Shown one piece after another: positions 1-7,802 of a stretch of 64,000 nucleotides of DNA. Each line of letters opens with the position of its first letter. The first letter of the stretch is position 1. The position numbers and the translations under genes are program-made. Origin of the DNA: Bacteroidota bacterium (lineage in GTDB: Bacteria; Bacteroidota; Bacteroidia; Flavobacteriales; Flavobacteriaceae); assembly GCA_024279425.1 (NCBI GenBank), contig JAJRRO010000039.1:1-64000 (forward strand), in the 5' to 3' direction. Below the pieces are notes generated by a model. It did not search any database. It was not told where the DNA came from and saw only the letters and a program-made list of their open reading frames with translations.

Positions 1-895
1 CTTCCAGGGCGCCGGAGGCGTTCTGTACAAGTCCGGTTCCGGCCACGTCACTGTTTATCGTTGCCGCGTTGACAGCATCGGCGGCTATATCGCCGGAGTC
101 TATCGTGCCGTCCAATATCTTGTCCGTGGTGACCGCATCCGTATCCAGTTTTGCGGTCGTAATACCACTGTCGGAAACGATTATACTCGCATCGATAAGG
201 GTGGCGCCCGTGCCCGCGTTGACTGTTATGGACCCATCGCCAGCGGTTAGGTCCTTACCCGTGATATTGTTGGCATCTTGGGCCGCCCATAAGACCCCTG
301 TTCCTGTAATGTTGGTCATTAATACAGAGTTAGGACTAGCGCCGGGAGCAATGTCTTCAGGAAGTATGGCTTGGTCAATAATCTCTTCCGATCCAACAGC
401 GTTTTCGGCTAATTCTTCACTACCAACCGAATCTATTCCTAATTTATCTATTCCTAACGAATTATCCTGAATATCCACACCATTTATACCTCCATCAACA
501 ATTTGCTCTGAACGAATGCTATTTGTAGCCACTTCGAAGTTATAATTGTCCCCGGTCTGGGTAATGACAATTGTACTAATACCAATATTGGGATTTACAA
601 TGGCATCCGTCGTAAAAGTAATGCCCAAAGAGGAACACAAATTAACCCATTGGGCACCATCATAGTAATGGATGCATTGTTCATCGGTGTTATAGACTAT
701 TGCCCCCGGGCTAGGAACAATGGCATTCATTTGTTCGGTATTTATTCGGGTTATGACTAGAACCCTTGAATTACTTTCCAGTTCCAGTACCGAGGATGCA
801 TCGATGTTTTGAGGGTTGTCCCCTATTTTAATTTGCCCGCTTACAGGACCACATAGAAAAAGGCCGAAAAAGAGGAACAATAGTAGTGGTTTCAT
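1..895 (-). CDS. Repeat-rich secreted surface or fibre-like protein, N-terminal part (runs off left edge)
   Basis: The minus strand is open from an ATG at 893-895 to the window edge, giving 298 residues with no stop. Residues 1-21 form a signal peptide (MKPLLLFLFFGLFLCGPVSG, then Q). A head region follows with a YDGAQWVN stretch, a form common in Bacteroidota surface and tail-fibre-like proteins. From about residue 135 there are degenerate repeats of the form DGxI-x-x-xDIxxxAV (for example GTIDSGDIAADAVNAATI). Base composition rises to about 60% GC in the first 120 window bases, against about 35% further inside the gene. The C-terminus, which could show a sorting or chaperone domain, lies outside the window. 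I cannot name a function beyond an exported repeat protein. Plus-strand ORFs inside are shadows. Confidence 0.75.
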   Translation of the reverse strand, partial: MKPLLLFLFFGLFLCGPVSGQIKIGDNPQNIDASSVLELESNSRVLVITRINTEQMNAIVPSPGAIVYNTDEQCIHYYDGAQWVNLCSSLGITFTTDAIVNPNIGISTIVITQTGDNYNFEVATNSIRSEQIVDGGINGVDIQDNSLGIDKLGIDSVGSEELAENAVGSEEIIDQAILPEDIAPGASPNSVLMTNITGTGVLWAAQDANNITGKDLTAGDGSITVNAGTGATLIDASIIVSDSGITTAKLDTDAVTTDKILDGTIDSGDIAADAVNAATINSDVAGTGLVQNASGALE

Positions 896-1165
896 AACAG
901 ATAGCGTTTTAGAATGTCATAATTAATGGAACTAACAAAAGTAAAATTATATAGATACATAGCTGACTTTAGGAGATGAAATAACCACTAAATAGGATGA
1001 AATGGGAACAATGATTACCGTTATGTTTTTTAGGAGGAATAACTTTTAGCTTTATTGTGGTATTACTTTCTTGGAAACGGATTGATGAATTAACAAAAGT
1101 TTAGTGATGTCTTCTTTTTTATGCGATTAAGTTGTATTTTCTTTATATTTCTTAAAATAATTGGG

Positions 1166-1912
1166 ATGAAGTGTTTTTTGTTAGGATTATGTTGTGTTTT
1201 GTTTGTTGCGAATGGTTATTCACAAGATGACGATCGTAGTTTTTTAAGAGGTCAGGTACTCTATCGCAATTCCTATGTTCCCAATGAAAATGTAATCAAT
1301 GCTGCTTCTGAATTTGCCACAATTACAAACGATCAAGGTGAATTTTTGATTAAGGTGAAATTGGATGACGAGCTTGTTTTTACAGCGATAAATTACCAAT
1401 TGCGCATTGTGAAAATTACTGCGGAAATACTTAAAAGAGGAAGACTGGTCGTTGAGGTCAACGAAAAGGTTACCGAATTGGACGAAGTGGTGGTGTCACC
1501 GGAAAACCAAAAGCGTTTTCTCGAGGTTAAAAACGAGGAATTCAAGGCTTTTGAATACGAGGCCGACCGATCTACCGAGGTTGAGAATATAGCCATGTCA
1601 AAAGCTGAAAGAGGCATGGTCGATGGCCTAAATTTTGTAAATATTTTCAAGGCACTTTTAAAATCAAATAGAAATTCAGAAGAAAAACGCCCCCCTTTAA
1701 AAATAAGTCAGGTAATGCGACAAGTGTATGAAGATGAGTTCTTTGTGCGCGATTTAAAATTGCCACAGGATAAGATCGATGCGTTCCTGTTCTATTGTGA
1801 CGGTCAAATGCCTGCGCAATCATTATTGAAAAAGGAAAATGAATTCCAATTGATTGATTTTCTTGTGACTCATAGCAAAACATTCCTTCAACAGATAAAT
1901 GCCACGGAGTAA
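1166..1912 (+). CDS. Secreted carboxypeptidase-like regulatory domain protein (copy 1)
   Basis: The 248-residue product starts best at the ATG at 1166, which gives a clean signal peptide (MKCFLLGLCCVLFVANGYSQ); the frame stays open to an upstream ATG at 1121. Residues about 25-105 resemble a CarboxypepD_reg-like (transthyretin-type) domain, with the usual GEFLIKVKLDDELVF core. This is followed directly by TELDEVVVS, the motif that in SusC-type receptors links this domain to the plug. Here there is no plug or barrel; a charged helical C-terminal region of about 130 residues follows. The stop overlaps the next gene, a paralogue, by 14 bases, so the two are probably co-translated. The role is unknown; the location is periplasm or outer membrane. 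Confidence 0.75.
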   Translation: MKCFLLGLCCVLFVANGYSQDDDRSFLRGQVLYRNSYVPNENVINAASEFATITNDQGEFLIKVKLDDELVFTAINYQLRIVKITAEILKRGRLVVEVNEKVTELDEVVVSPENQKRFLEVKNEEFKAFEYEADRSTEVENIAMSKAERGMVDGLNFVNIFKALLKSNRNSEEKRPPLKISQVMRQVYEDEFFVRDLKLPQDKIDAFLFYCDGQMPAQSLLKKENEFQLIDFLVTHSKTFLQQINATE

Positions 1913-2678
1913 AAAGCTTCTGTTTTTGATAGTCATGTTGGGCACTTCTCTCAGTGCCCAAACTTTGTTTTTAAAGAAGGTCGAGGGTAGGGTATATAGC
2001 CCTAAAAGTGACGTTTCCGCCGTACATGTGTTGAATACCACTTTAGGAAAAGCCTCGATTACAGACGGTAATGGATTCTTCTCGATTACGGCAAAGCTCA
2101 ATGACACCTTGGTTTTTTCTGCAATTCAATTCAAGAGAAAGATGATGGTCGTCACCGCTGCGGTTCTTGAGAGCAAAATGCTCTATGTGCCCCTGCAAGA
2201 TGCACTTACCGAATTGGATGAAGTCGTCGTTATGCCCTATAACCTATCTGGTGATATGGCAAAAGACTTGGGGAAAATGGAAATAGAACCGGTAATCACG
2301 GCGTCAACCTTGGGCTTGCCGAATGCTTATTTAAAATTGCCAACAAAAGCGGAGCGCGATTTGTATGCAGCTACCGCAAATCCCTTTATGAGTTTTGACC
2401 CTCTGATCAATGCCATCACTGGCCGTACCAAAATGTTGAAAAAAAGGATTGCAAGAGATAAAAAATATGGGCGAACGGAACGGGTAAGGGCTTTTTACCC
2501 AGACTCCATATATCAAACCGAATTGAAAGTTCCAGTGGATAGAATCTCCGATTTTATGTATTTCTGCGAAGTTGATTCCGCTTTTCAGACTATTGTGGAT
2601 TCGCATGATCAATTTAGGCTTTGGGAATTTATGAGGAAAAAGAGCATCAATTATCGTAAGAACAATAAGCTGGAATAA
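1899..2678 (+). CDS. Secreted carboxypeptidase-like regulatory domain protein (copy 2)
   Basis: The 259-residue product is a paralogue of the preceding gene and overlaps its end by 14 bases. The N-terminus is a signal peptide ending near SLSAQ (residue 21). A CarboxypepD_reg-like domain follows (GKASITDGNGFFSITAKLND), then LTELDEVVVM, again at the place where a TonB receptor would have its TonB box and plug. The C-terminal half matches the layout of copy 1, including a V-P/L-x-x-x-I-x-x-F-x-x-F-C-E/D segment near the end (KVPVDRISDFMYFCEVD), and is rich in lysine and arginine. It is probably transcribed with copy 1 and may continue into the DUF6702 and M1 peptidase genes. Function unknown. 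Confidence 0.75.
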   Translation: MPRSKKLLFLIVMLGTSLSAQTLFLKKVEGRVYSPKSDVSAVHVLNTTLGKASITDGNGFFSITAKLNDTLVFSAIQFKRKMMVVTAAVLESKMLYVPLQDALTELDEVVVMPYNLSGDMAKDLGKMEIEPVITASTLGLPNAYLKLPTKAERDLYAATANPFMSFDPLINAITGRTKMLKKRIARDKKYGRTERVRAFYPDSIYQTELKVPVDRISDFMYFCEVDSAFQTIVDSHDQFRLWEFMRKKSINYRKNNKLE

Positions 2679-2703
2679 ATTATTTTCTGGCACAATGATT
2701 GCT

Positions 2704-2711
2704 TAAATTTG
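2704..2711 (+). promoter_or_regulatory. -7 box (TAAATTTG) before the DUF6702 gene
   Basis: TAAATTTG is an exact match to the Bacteroidota -7 consensus TAnnTTTG, 17 bases before the ATG at 2729. I see no TTG at the expected 17-23 base spacing upstream, so only half of the promoter is supported. Confidence 0.35.
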
Positions 2712-2728
2712 AAGGATAAATAGCGTAC

Positions 2729-3235
2729 ATGAATAGTTTAAAAAAGAGTTTGGTCCTATTGATTCTTCCTTTAGTGGCGTTTTCTGTTGCCCATAAGTTT
2801 TATGTTAGCGTGAGCAATGTCGCCTATTCAGAAAAAGACAAGGCCTTACAAATAACCTCCCGTGTTTTTATCGATGATTTTGAAAAAGTCTTGGAAGAAC
2901 GTTACGGTTTGGACGCCCAACTTGCAACACAATCAGAGTCAAAGCTGGCTGACGAGTACATTGAAAAATACTTTAAGACCAAGTTTATCTTTTTGATAGA
3001 TGATGAGGTCAGGCCGTATCAATTTCTTGGAAAGAAATACGATAATGATGTGATAATCTGCTACCTTGAGATTCTCGATATCGATTTGGGAAAAATCAAG
3101 TCCATTGCCGTACAGAATGAATTACTTACCGATCTTTTTGATGAGCAACAAAATGTGGTTCATTTTAAAATAAAAGACAAGAAAAAAAGCTTCGTACTTA
3201 TCCGGGAGAATAATAAAGGAATGTTAAACTTGTAA
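2729..3235 (+). CDS. DUF6702 family protein
   Basis: The 168-residue protein has an N-terminal hydrophobic segment (LVLLILPLVAFSVAHKFYVSV) that reads as a signal peptide. The following pattern (HKFYVSVSNVAYSEKDKALQITSRVFIDDFEKVLEE) is characteristic, from memory, of the Bacteroidota DUF6702 family. The rest is a predicted beta-rich domain of about 140 residues with no catalytic motif that I recognise. In flavobacteria this family often sits directly upstream of an M1 metallopeptidase, as it does here with 56 bases between them. That suggests a joint role in the cell envelope, but no function is established from the sequence. Confidence 0.8.
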   Translation: MNSLKKSLVLLILPLVAFSVAHKFYVSVSNVAYSEKDKALQITSRVFIDDFEKVLEERYGLDAQLATQSESKLADEYIEKYFKTKFIFLIDDEVRPYQFLGKKYDNDVIICYLEILDIDLGKIKSIAVQNELLTDLFDEQQNVVHFKIKDKKKSFVLIRENNKGMLNL

Positions 3236-3291
3236 CATTCTTTAACAAATTCTTAAAAAAACTTTAATTTCCGCCCTTTAAAATCAAAAAT

Positions 3292-5598
3292 ATGTATAAA
3301 ATGAAGTATTATGCTGCTTCCGTTTTCTTCTTGTTAGCAGCTACAATGATGTCCCAGGAAGTAGGGCAGCAAGAAAGGGAACCTGGACATTCCAACCGAA
3401 GTAAATTTAAGCAAATGTATGAGGAGTTTGCAACTCCAAATACATACCGTTCGGCTTCCGGAGCTCCTGGCCCTGATTATTACCAGCAGCAGGCCGACTA
3501 TAAGATGAATATTAAACTGGACGATAAGAACGCAAAAATCTATGGGACTGAGACCATTACCTATACAAACAATTCACCCGATGACCTTGAGTTTCTTTGG
3601 ATTCAATTAGATCAGAACGTAAGGACAAAGGATACCAAATCGGCATTACGAGACGGTGGAGGGGTGCCCTTGGCAGAGCAACCTGCTGGCTTTGCGGGCA
3701 AATACTTGAGTGAGCCTTTTGACGGTGGTTTTAATATTGAGTATGTAAGGGAGGCTTCAGGCAAACCATTACCCTATACCATTAATCAGACCATGATGCG
3801 TATTGATATTCCGAAGGTTCTAAAGAGTAAAGATCAAATATCCTTTTCCATCAAATGGTGGTACAACATCCCAGACCATACCGTTAATAGAGCTAGATCA
3901 GGTTATGAGTATTTTGCCAAAGATGGTAACAGGGCATATGTTATTGCGCAGTTCTTTCCTAGAATGGCAGTTTATAGCGATGTTGAAGGATGGCAAAACC
4001 ATCAATTCTGGGGTAGTGGTGAATTCGCACTTCCCTTTGGGGATTATGAGGTTAACATAACCGTTCCGGCTGATCATGTTTTAGACGCTACAGGAGAGCT
4101 TCAGAATAGAAAGGAAGTCTTTTCCAAAGTTATGATGAAACGATACGAGCAAGCCAAGAAGTCTTATGACAAGCCTATAATCATTGTAACCCAGGCAGAA
4201 GCTGAAGCGGCCGAAAAGAACGTTTCAGAGAAGAAAAAAACGTGGAAATTCAAGGCCCATAATGTTAGGGATTATGGCTTCGCTACTTCCCGTAAATTTA
4301 TTTGGGATATGCAGGCCGTGAAAGTTGGCAGGAAAGATGTAATGGCTGTTTCATTATATCCTAAGGAAGGTAACCCACTTTGGGAAGAATATTCCACTAA
4401 GGCAGTTGCACAAACCCTGCACACCTATTCTAAACATACTTTTGACTATCCATACTCTAAGGCCATATCCGTGCACGCCAAAAACCAGGGAATGGAATAC
4501 CCCATGATTTGTTGGAACTATGGCCGACCCAATGAAGATGGCACTTATTCCGATAATACCAAGTACGGAATGCTAAGTGTTATCATTCACGAAGTAGGAC
4601 ATAATTTCTTTCCTATGATCGTCAATTCTGATGAACGTCAGTGGGGTTGGATGGATGAAGGCCTGGATACCTTTATGCAATATCTTACTGAGCAGGAATT
4701 TGGTGAAAAATATCCTGAGGCCATTACGCCAAATAAAGCTTATCCTTCTAGAAGGGGGGCTCCGGCCAAAATTGTACCTTATATGAGTGGTGATCAAAGC
4801 ACTATTTCACCGATAATGTCAAATCCCGAAAATGTTTATCAACTTGGACCAAATGCTTATGCTAAGCCGGCAACTGCACTTAATATTTTGAGAGAGACGG
4901 TAATGGGTAGGGAGTTGTTTGATTTTGCTTTTAAAACATATGCACGGCGTTGGAAATTTAAACACCCTACTCCAGAAGATTTTTTCAGGACGATGGAAGA
5001 TGCCTCAGCAGTTGATTTGGATTGGTATTGGAGAGCTTGGTTCTATACCACCGATTATGTTGATATAGGTGTCAAAGGAATCAAGAAATATTATGTTTCT
5101 GATAAGCCTAGTAAAAAGATGCTAGAGTATATGGCCGCTCGAAACCTGACCGAAGCCGATTTGCCACCACTGGTTTATTTGGCTGATGAGGAAGGCGAAG
5201 GTTTTGATTCTAACCTAAAAGGAAAATCTCCCTTAGAGAGTTCCAAAACTTTGAAGGAATTCATGATGGATAACATGACCGCACAGGAAAGGGCCAATGT
5301 GAAAGAGCCTAAGTTCTTTTATGAGGTTACGTATGACAAACCAGGAGGTATACCCATGCCCTTGATCGTAGAATATACATATGCCGATGGTACAAAAGAG
5401 AACATTACATATCCTCCTGAGATTTGGAGAAAGAACGATGCCGAAGTAAAACTAGTACTGTCTTCGCAGAGCGAATTAGTGGGAGTGGTTGTTGATCCAA
5501 AAGCTGAAACAGCGGATATTGATACGACCAATAATTCTTGGCCTAAAAAAGAGGAGCAAACAGACTTTGATAAGTTCAAAGAGAAGATTAAAGGATAA
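3292..5598 (+). CDS. Secreted M1 family zinc metallopeptidase
   Basis: The 768-residue protein has a signal peptide (KYYAASVFFLLAATMMSQ) and an N-terminal M1 beta domain (YYQQQADYKMNIKLDDKNAKIYGTETITY, read in two parts). The GAMEN-type exopeptidase motif appears as QGMEYP near residue 398. The zinc site is complete: HEVGH at 433-437 followed 18 residues later by the third ligand E456 in WMDEGLDTF. A basic C-terminal region follows the helical domain. It probably removes residues from peptides in the periplasm or at the surface. ATGs at 3292 and 3301 are both possible starts; either gives an intact leader. A strong terminator follows at 5618, so this gene probably ends the transcript that begins upstream. 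Confidence 0.92.
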   Translation: MYKMKYYAASVFFLLAATMMSQEVGQQEREPGHSNRSKFKQMYEEFATPNTYRSASGAPGPDYYQQQADYKMNIKLDDKNAKIYGTETITYTNNSPDDLEFLWIQLDQNVRTKDTKSALRDGGGVPLAEQPAGFAGKYLSEPFDGGFNIEYVREASGKPLPYTINQTMMRIDIPKVLKSKDQISFSIKWWYNIPDHTVNRARSGYEYFAKDGNRAYVIAQFFPRMAVYSDVEGWQNHQFWGSGEFALPFGDYEVNITVPADHVLDATGELQNRKEVFSKVMMKRYEQAKKSYDKPIIIVTQAEAEAAEKNVSEKKKTWKFKAHNVRDYGFATSRKFIWDMQAVKVGRKDVMAVSLYPKEGNPLWEEYSTKAVAQTLHTYSKHTFDYPYSKAISVHAKNQGMEYPMICWNYGRPNEDGTYSDNTKYGMLSVIIHEVGHNFFPMIVNSDERQWGWMDEGLDTFMQYLTEQEFGEKYPEAITPNKAYPSRRGAPAKIVPYMSGDQSTISPIMSNPENVYQLGPNAYAKPATALNILRETVMGRELFDFAFKTYARRWKFKHPTPEDFFRTMEDASAVDLDWYWRAWFYTTDYVDIGVKGIKKYYVSDKPSKKMLEYMAARNLTEADLPPLVYLADEEGEGFDSNLKGKSPLESSKTLKEFMMDNMTAQERANVKEPKFFYEVTYDKPGGIPMPLIVEYTYADGTKENITYPPEIWRKNDAEVKLVLSSQSELVGVVVDPKAETADIDTTNNSWPKKEEQTDFDKFKEKIKG

Positions 5599-5617
5599 CA
5601 ATTTATGATCAATAGTG

Positions 5618-5650
5618 AAAAAGTCTTGATGATACTATCAGGACTTTTTT
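5618..5650 (+). terminator. Intrinsic terminator after the M1 peptidase
   Basis: AAAAAGTC at 5618-5625 pairs with GACTTTTT at 5642-5649, and the inner TGAT/ATCA arms extend the stem with one mismatch. The stem ends in a run of T. It lies 19 bases after the peptidase stop and before the tatA promoter box. Confidence 0.8.
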
Positions 5651-5670
5651 ATTTAGCGATTATTCTTCAC

Positions 5671-5678
5671 TATATTTG
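5671..5678 (+). promoter_or_regulatory. -7 box (TATATTTG) directly before tatA
   Basis: TATATTTG matches TAnnTTTG exactly and ends only 4 bases before the tatA ATG at 5683. If it is used, transcription would start at or next to the start codon, giving a leaderless or nearly leaderless mRNA. No clear -33 element is visible because the terminator T-run lies there. Confidence 0.4.
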
Positions 5679-5682
5679 ACGC

Positions 5683-6021
5683 ATGCATTCAACAGTATTT
5701 TTATTTATTAGCGGGGCTGAGATTTTCTTCATCATGTTTATTGTGGTCATGGTATTTGGTGCCGATAAAATTCCGGGTATCGCCAAGGGCCTGGGAAAAG
5801 GCATGCGCCAACTTAAGGACGCCACAGAAGACATTAAGCAAGAGATTCAGAAAAGCGCTGAAAAGCAGGGAATCGATACCAGTATTGTAGACGATTTCAA
5901 AAGAGATATTGATGATGTGAAAGATAACCTTACTACTGGTATTGGTGATGATATTAAAAAGGGAATCTCCGAGGTTAAGAAAAAAGTCAAAGACGTAACA
6001 GGTACGATAAAGCGTCAATAA
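5683..6021 (+). CDS. tatA: Twin-arginine translocase subunit TatA/TatE family
   Basis: The 112-residue protein has the TatA architecture. It starts with a single short membrane helix (residues about 5-25, FISGAEIFFIMFIVVMVFG), then a hinge (ADKIPGIAKGLGKGM) and an amphipathic helix (RQLKDATEDIKQEIQ). A long charged tail follows, as is common for Bacteroidota members. It would form the pore-like component for export of folded proteins across the inner membrane. tatC is not in this window. The TatA/TatB distinction is uncertain from sequence alone, but the FG hinge favours TatA. It is followed after 10 bases by a PAP2 phosphatase, probably on the same transcript. Confidence 0.9.
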   Translation: MHSTVFLFISGAEIFFIMFIVVMVFGADKIPGIAKGLGKGMRQLKDATEDIKQEIQKSAEKQGIDTSIVDDFKRDIDDVKDNLTTGIGDDIKKGISEVKKKVKDVTGTIKRQ

Positions 6022-6031
6022 TTATTTTCCT

Positions 6032-6604
6032 ATGCTCGATGAAATTCTGCAATGGGATAGGGAAACACTAATTTATTTGAATAGTCTGGGTATTGAAAAG
6101 TATGACCTTTTTTGGTCGACTGTTACCAATATTTATACATGGATTCCCCTTTTTTTATTTTTCTTTATCCTTATTTTTTGGAAAAACACCAGGAAGGAAG
6201 CCATTTATGTTACCCTTACCGTCATTTGCTTAATCATTTTTATTTTGGTGGCTACTGATTTGACCAAAGACTTCTTTGGTAGGTTAAGACCTAACAACAA
6301 CACCGAGATAAATTCTATTATAAGGATATTACAGAACCCTCCCAATTTCAGTTTTTTTTCAGGGCACGCGGCCAGTTCTTTTTCAGTTACTACAATAATT
6401 GTATTGTTTCTGAGAAGAAGAGTTAAATGGTGCTGGATTTTTTATCTATGGCCTTTATTATTCGCCCTTAGTAGAATCTATGTTGGGGTGCATTACCCTA
6501 TCGATATTATTGTAGGCGCCCTGGTTGGAGTGATATCCGCCGTGGTTTTTTACAGGATGTATCCTTGGCTTATAAGACCCTACTTAGGGTTAGGCCGTCC
6601 CTAA
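6032..6604 (+). CDS. PAP2 family phosphatase (membrane lipid phosphatase)
   Basis: The 190-residue integral membrane protein carries all three PAP2 signatures: KDFFGRLRP (about residues 81-89), FSGHAAS in place of PSGH (about 108-114), and SRIYVGVHYPID (about 145-156). The two catalytic histidines and the conserved arginines are present. About five hydrophobic helices are visible. The family dephosphorylates undecaprenyl pyrophosphate, phosphatidic acid or related lipids; the substrate cannot be told here. Its 3' end overlaps the convergent O-methyltransferase gene by 35 bases. Confidence 0.9.
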   Translation: MLDEILQWDRETLIYLNSLGIEKYDLFWSTVTNIYTWIPLFLFFFILIFWKNTRKEAIYVTLTVICLIIFILVATDLTKDFFGRLRPNNNTEINSIIRILQNPPNFSFFSGHAASSFSVTTIIVLFLRRRVKWCWIFYLWPLLFALSRIYVGVHYPIDIIVGALVGVISAVVFYRMYPWLIRPYLGLGRP

Positions 6605-7211
6605 TTGGTAAAAGAACGGTTTCAATTCGGGGGTCCTCCTTGAGTTTTTGGTTATATGTTAAAAGCACTCTTGTCGCCTGATCCTTTTCGTTCAAAGGTT
6701 CAACAACCTTACCCGACCACAGTACATTATCGGAAAGTATAACGCTTCCTGAAACTGTCTTTTCCATGACCGCCTCAAAATATTTGGGGTATTCCCTTTT
6801 TTCGGCATCGATAAAAACCAAATCGAATTTTTTATCTAGATCGGGGATTATTTCAAGGGCGTTTCCAGTGTGCTGTATAATCTGTGGGCCAAAGCCACTT
6901 TGGTCAAAATACCGTCGCTGAAAATCGGTAAGTTCCTCATTGATATCGATGGTATGCAATTGCCCTTCATTTTGAAGTCCTTCGGCAAGGCAGATTGCCG
7001 AATACCCCGTATATGTGCCAATCTCAAGAATATTTTTGGGATGTATGATTTTGGAAAGCATACTTAAGACCCTGCCCTGAAAATGACCTGTTATCATTCT
7101 AGGTTGAACTACTTTGAGGTGTGTTTCCCTTGAAAGCTCCTTCAATATATCGGGCTCATTTTCTGAATTGTTTTGAATATAGTTTTCTAAAAGTGAGGAT
7201 AAAAAGTGCAT
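6570..7211 (-). CDS. Class I SAM-dependent O-methyltransferase
   Basis: The 213-residue protein matches the catechol/caffeoyl-CoA O-methyltransferase family. It has the SAM motif I segment ILEIGTYTGYSAICLAEGL (about residues 60-78), an acidic motif II (LHTIDINEE), and the metal-binding stretch DLVFIDAEKREYPKYFE followed by LSDNVLWSGKV. These indicate a divalent-cation-dependent methyltransferase acting on a phenolic or catechol-like substrate, which is not identifiable. The start is the ATG at 7211. The last 35 coding bases overlap the end of the convergent PAP2 gene. Confidence 0.9.
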   Translation of the reverse strand: MHFLSSLLENYIQNNSENEPDILKELSRETHLKVVQPRMITGHFQGRVLSMLSKIIHPKNILEIGTYTGYSAICLAEGLQNEGQLHTIDINEELTDFQRRYFDQSGFGPQIIQHTGNALEIIPDLDKKFDLVFIDAEKREYPKYFEAVMEKTVSGSVILSDNVLWSGKVVEPLNEKDQATRVLLTYNQKLKEDPRIETVLLPIRDGLTLSRVL

Positions 7212-7267
7212 TCCAATATTTTTGTAAAAATATGTATTTAAATACTACCTTGATATCCTATTGAACA

Positions 7268-7738
7268 ATGTATTTGCCTATGGATAATATGAGCATTAGA
7301 TCCGCGACCCTGGAAGATTTACAAATTTTATTGAAATTTGAGCAAGGGGTTATTGCAGCTGAAAGACCATTTGATATAACCTTGAGAGAGGGCCCAATTA
7401 CGTACTATGATTTAAAGGCTTTGATGTTGAAAGACGATGCTTTTGTAGTTGTAGCTGAACATGACGGAAAGGTTATTGGCTCCGGTTATGCCCTGATAAA
7501 GCCAGCAAGACATTATTTGGATCACCCGTATTATTCGTATTTGGGATTTATGTTTACACGTCTTGAATATAGAGGGAAAGGTGTAAATACAGCGATTATT
7601 GAAAGTCTTAGGAAATGGTCCATATCAAAAGGACTCAAAGAAATGCGACTAACCGTGTATAACGATAATCATCCAGCGATCAGTGCCTATGAAAAAGCAG
7701 GTTTTAAAAAGCACATTATTGAAATGAGGATGGAATAA
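7268..7738 (+). CDS. GNAT family N-acetyltransferase
   Basis: The 156-residue protein has the GNAT fold signatures: an N-terminal SIRSATLEDLQILLKFE, a central beta strand (VIGSGYALIKPA), the acetyl-CoA pyrophosphate loop YRGKGVNTAIIESLRKW (about residues 107-123), and a C-terminal HPAISAYEKAGFKKH. The substrate is unknown. The ATG at 7268 is the most upstream start; ATGs at 7280 and 7289 also fit the family start. A TATTTTTG -7-like box lies at 7217-7224. The kynureninase start codon lies 64 bases downstream. Confidence 0.9.
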   Translation: MYLPMDNMSIRSATLEDLQILLKFEQGVIAAERPFDITLREGPITYYDLKALMLKDDAFVVVAEHDGKVIGSGYALIKPARHYLDHPYYSYLGFMFTRLEYRGKGVNTAIIESLRKWSISKGLKEMRLTVYNDNHPAISAYEKAGFKKHIIEMRME

Positions 7739-7780
7739 CTCCTTGTGTTTTATCTTTTTAAAATATTTGGATCGAAGTTG

Positions 7781-7788
7781 TATTTTTG
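7781..7788 (+). promoter_or_regulatory. -7 box (TATTTTTG) before kynU
   Basis: An exact TAnnTTTG match ends 14 bases before the ATG at 7803. Its position downstream of the longer open frame that begins at 7743 supports 7803 as the true kynU start. No TTG lies at ideal spacing. Confidence 0.4.
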
Positions 7789-7802
7789 GACAAAACTACA
7801 GT

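Noticed and set aside
69-470. 133-residue plus-strand ORF
   Set aside because: It lies entirely inside the minus-strand repeat protein gene (1-895), which has a signal peptide and family-like repeats. The plus-strand product is low-complexity A/S/V/P and looks like a shadow.
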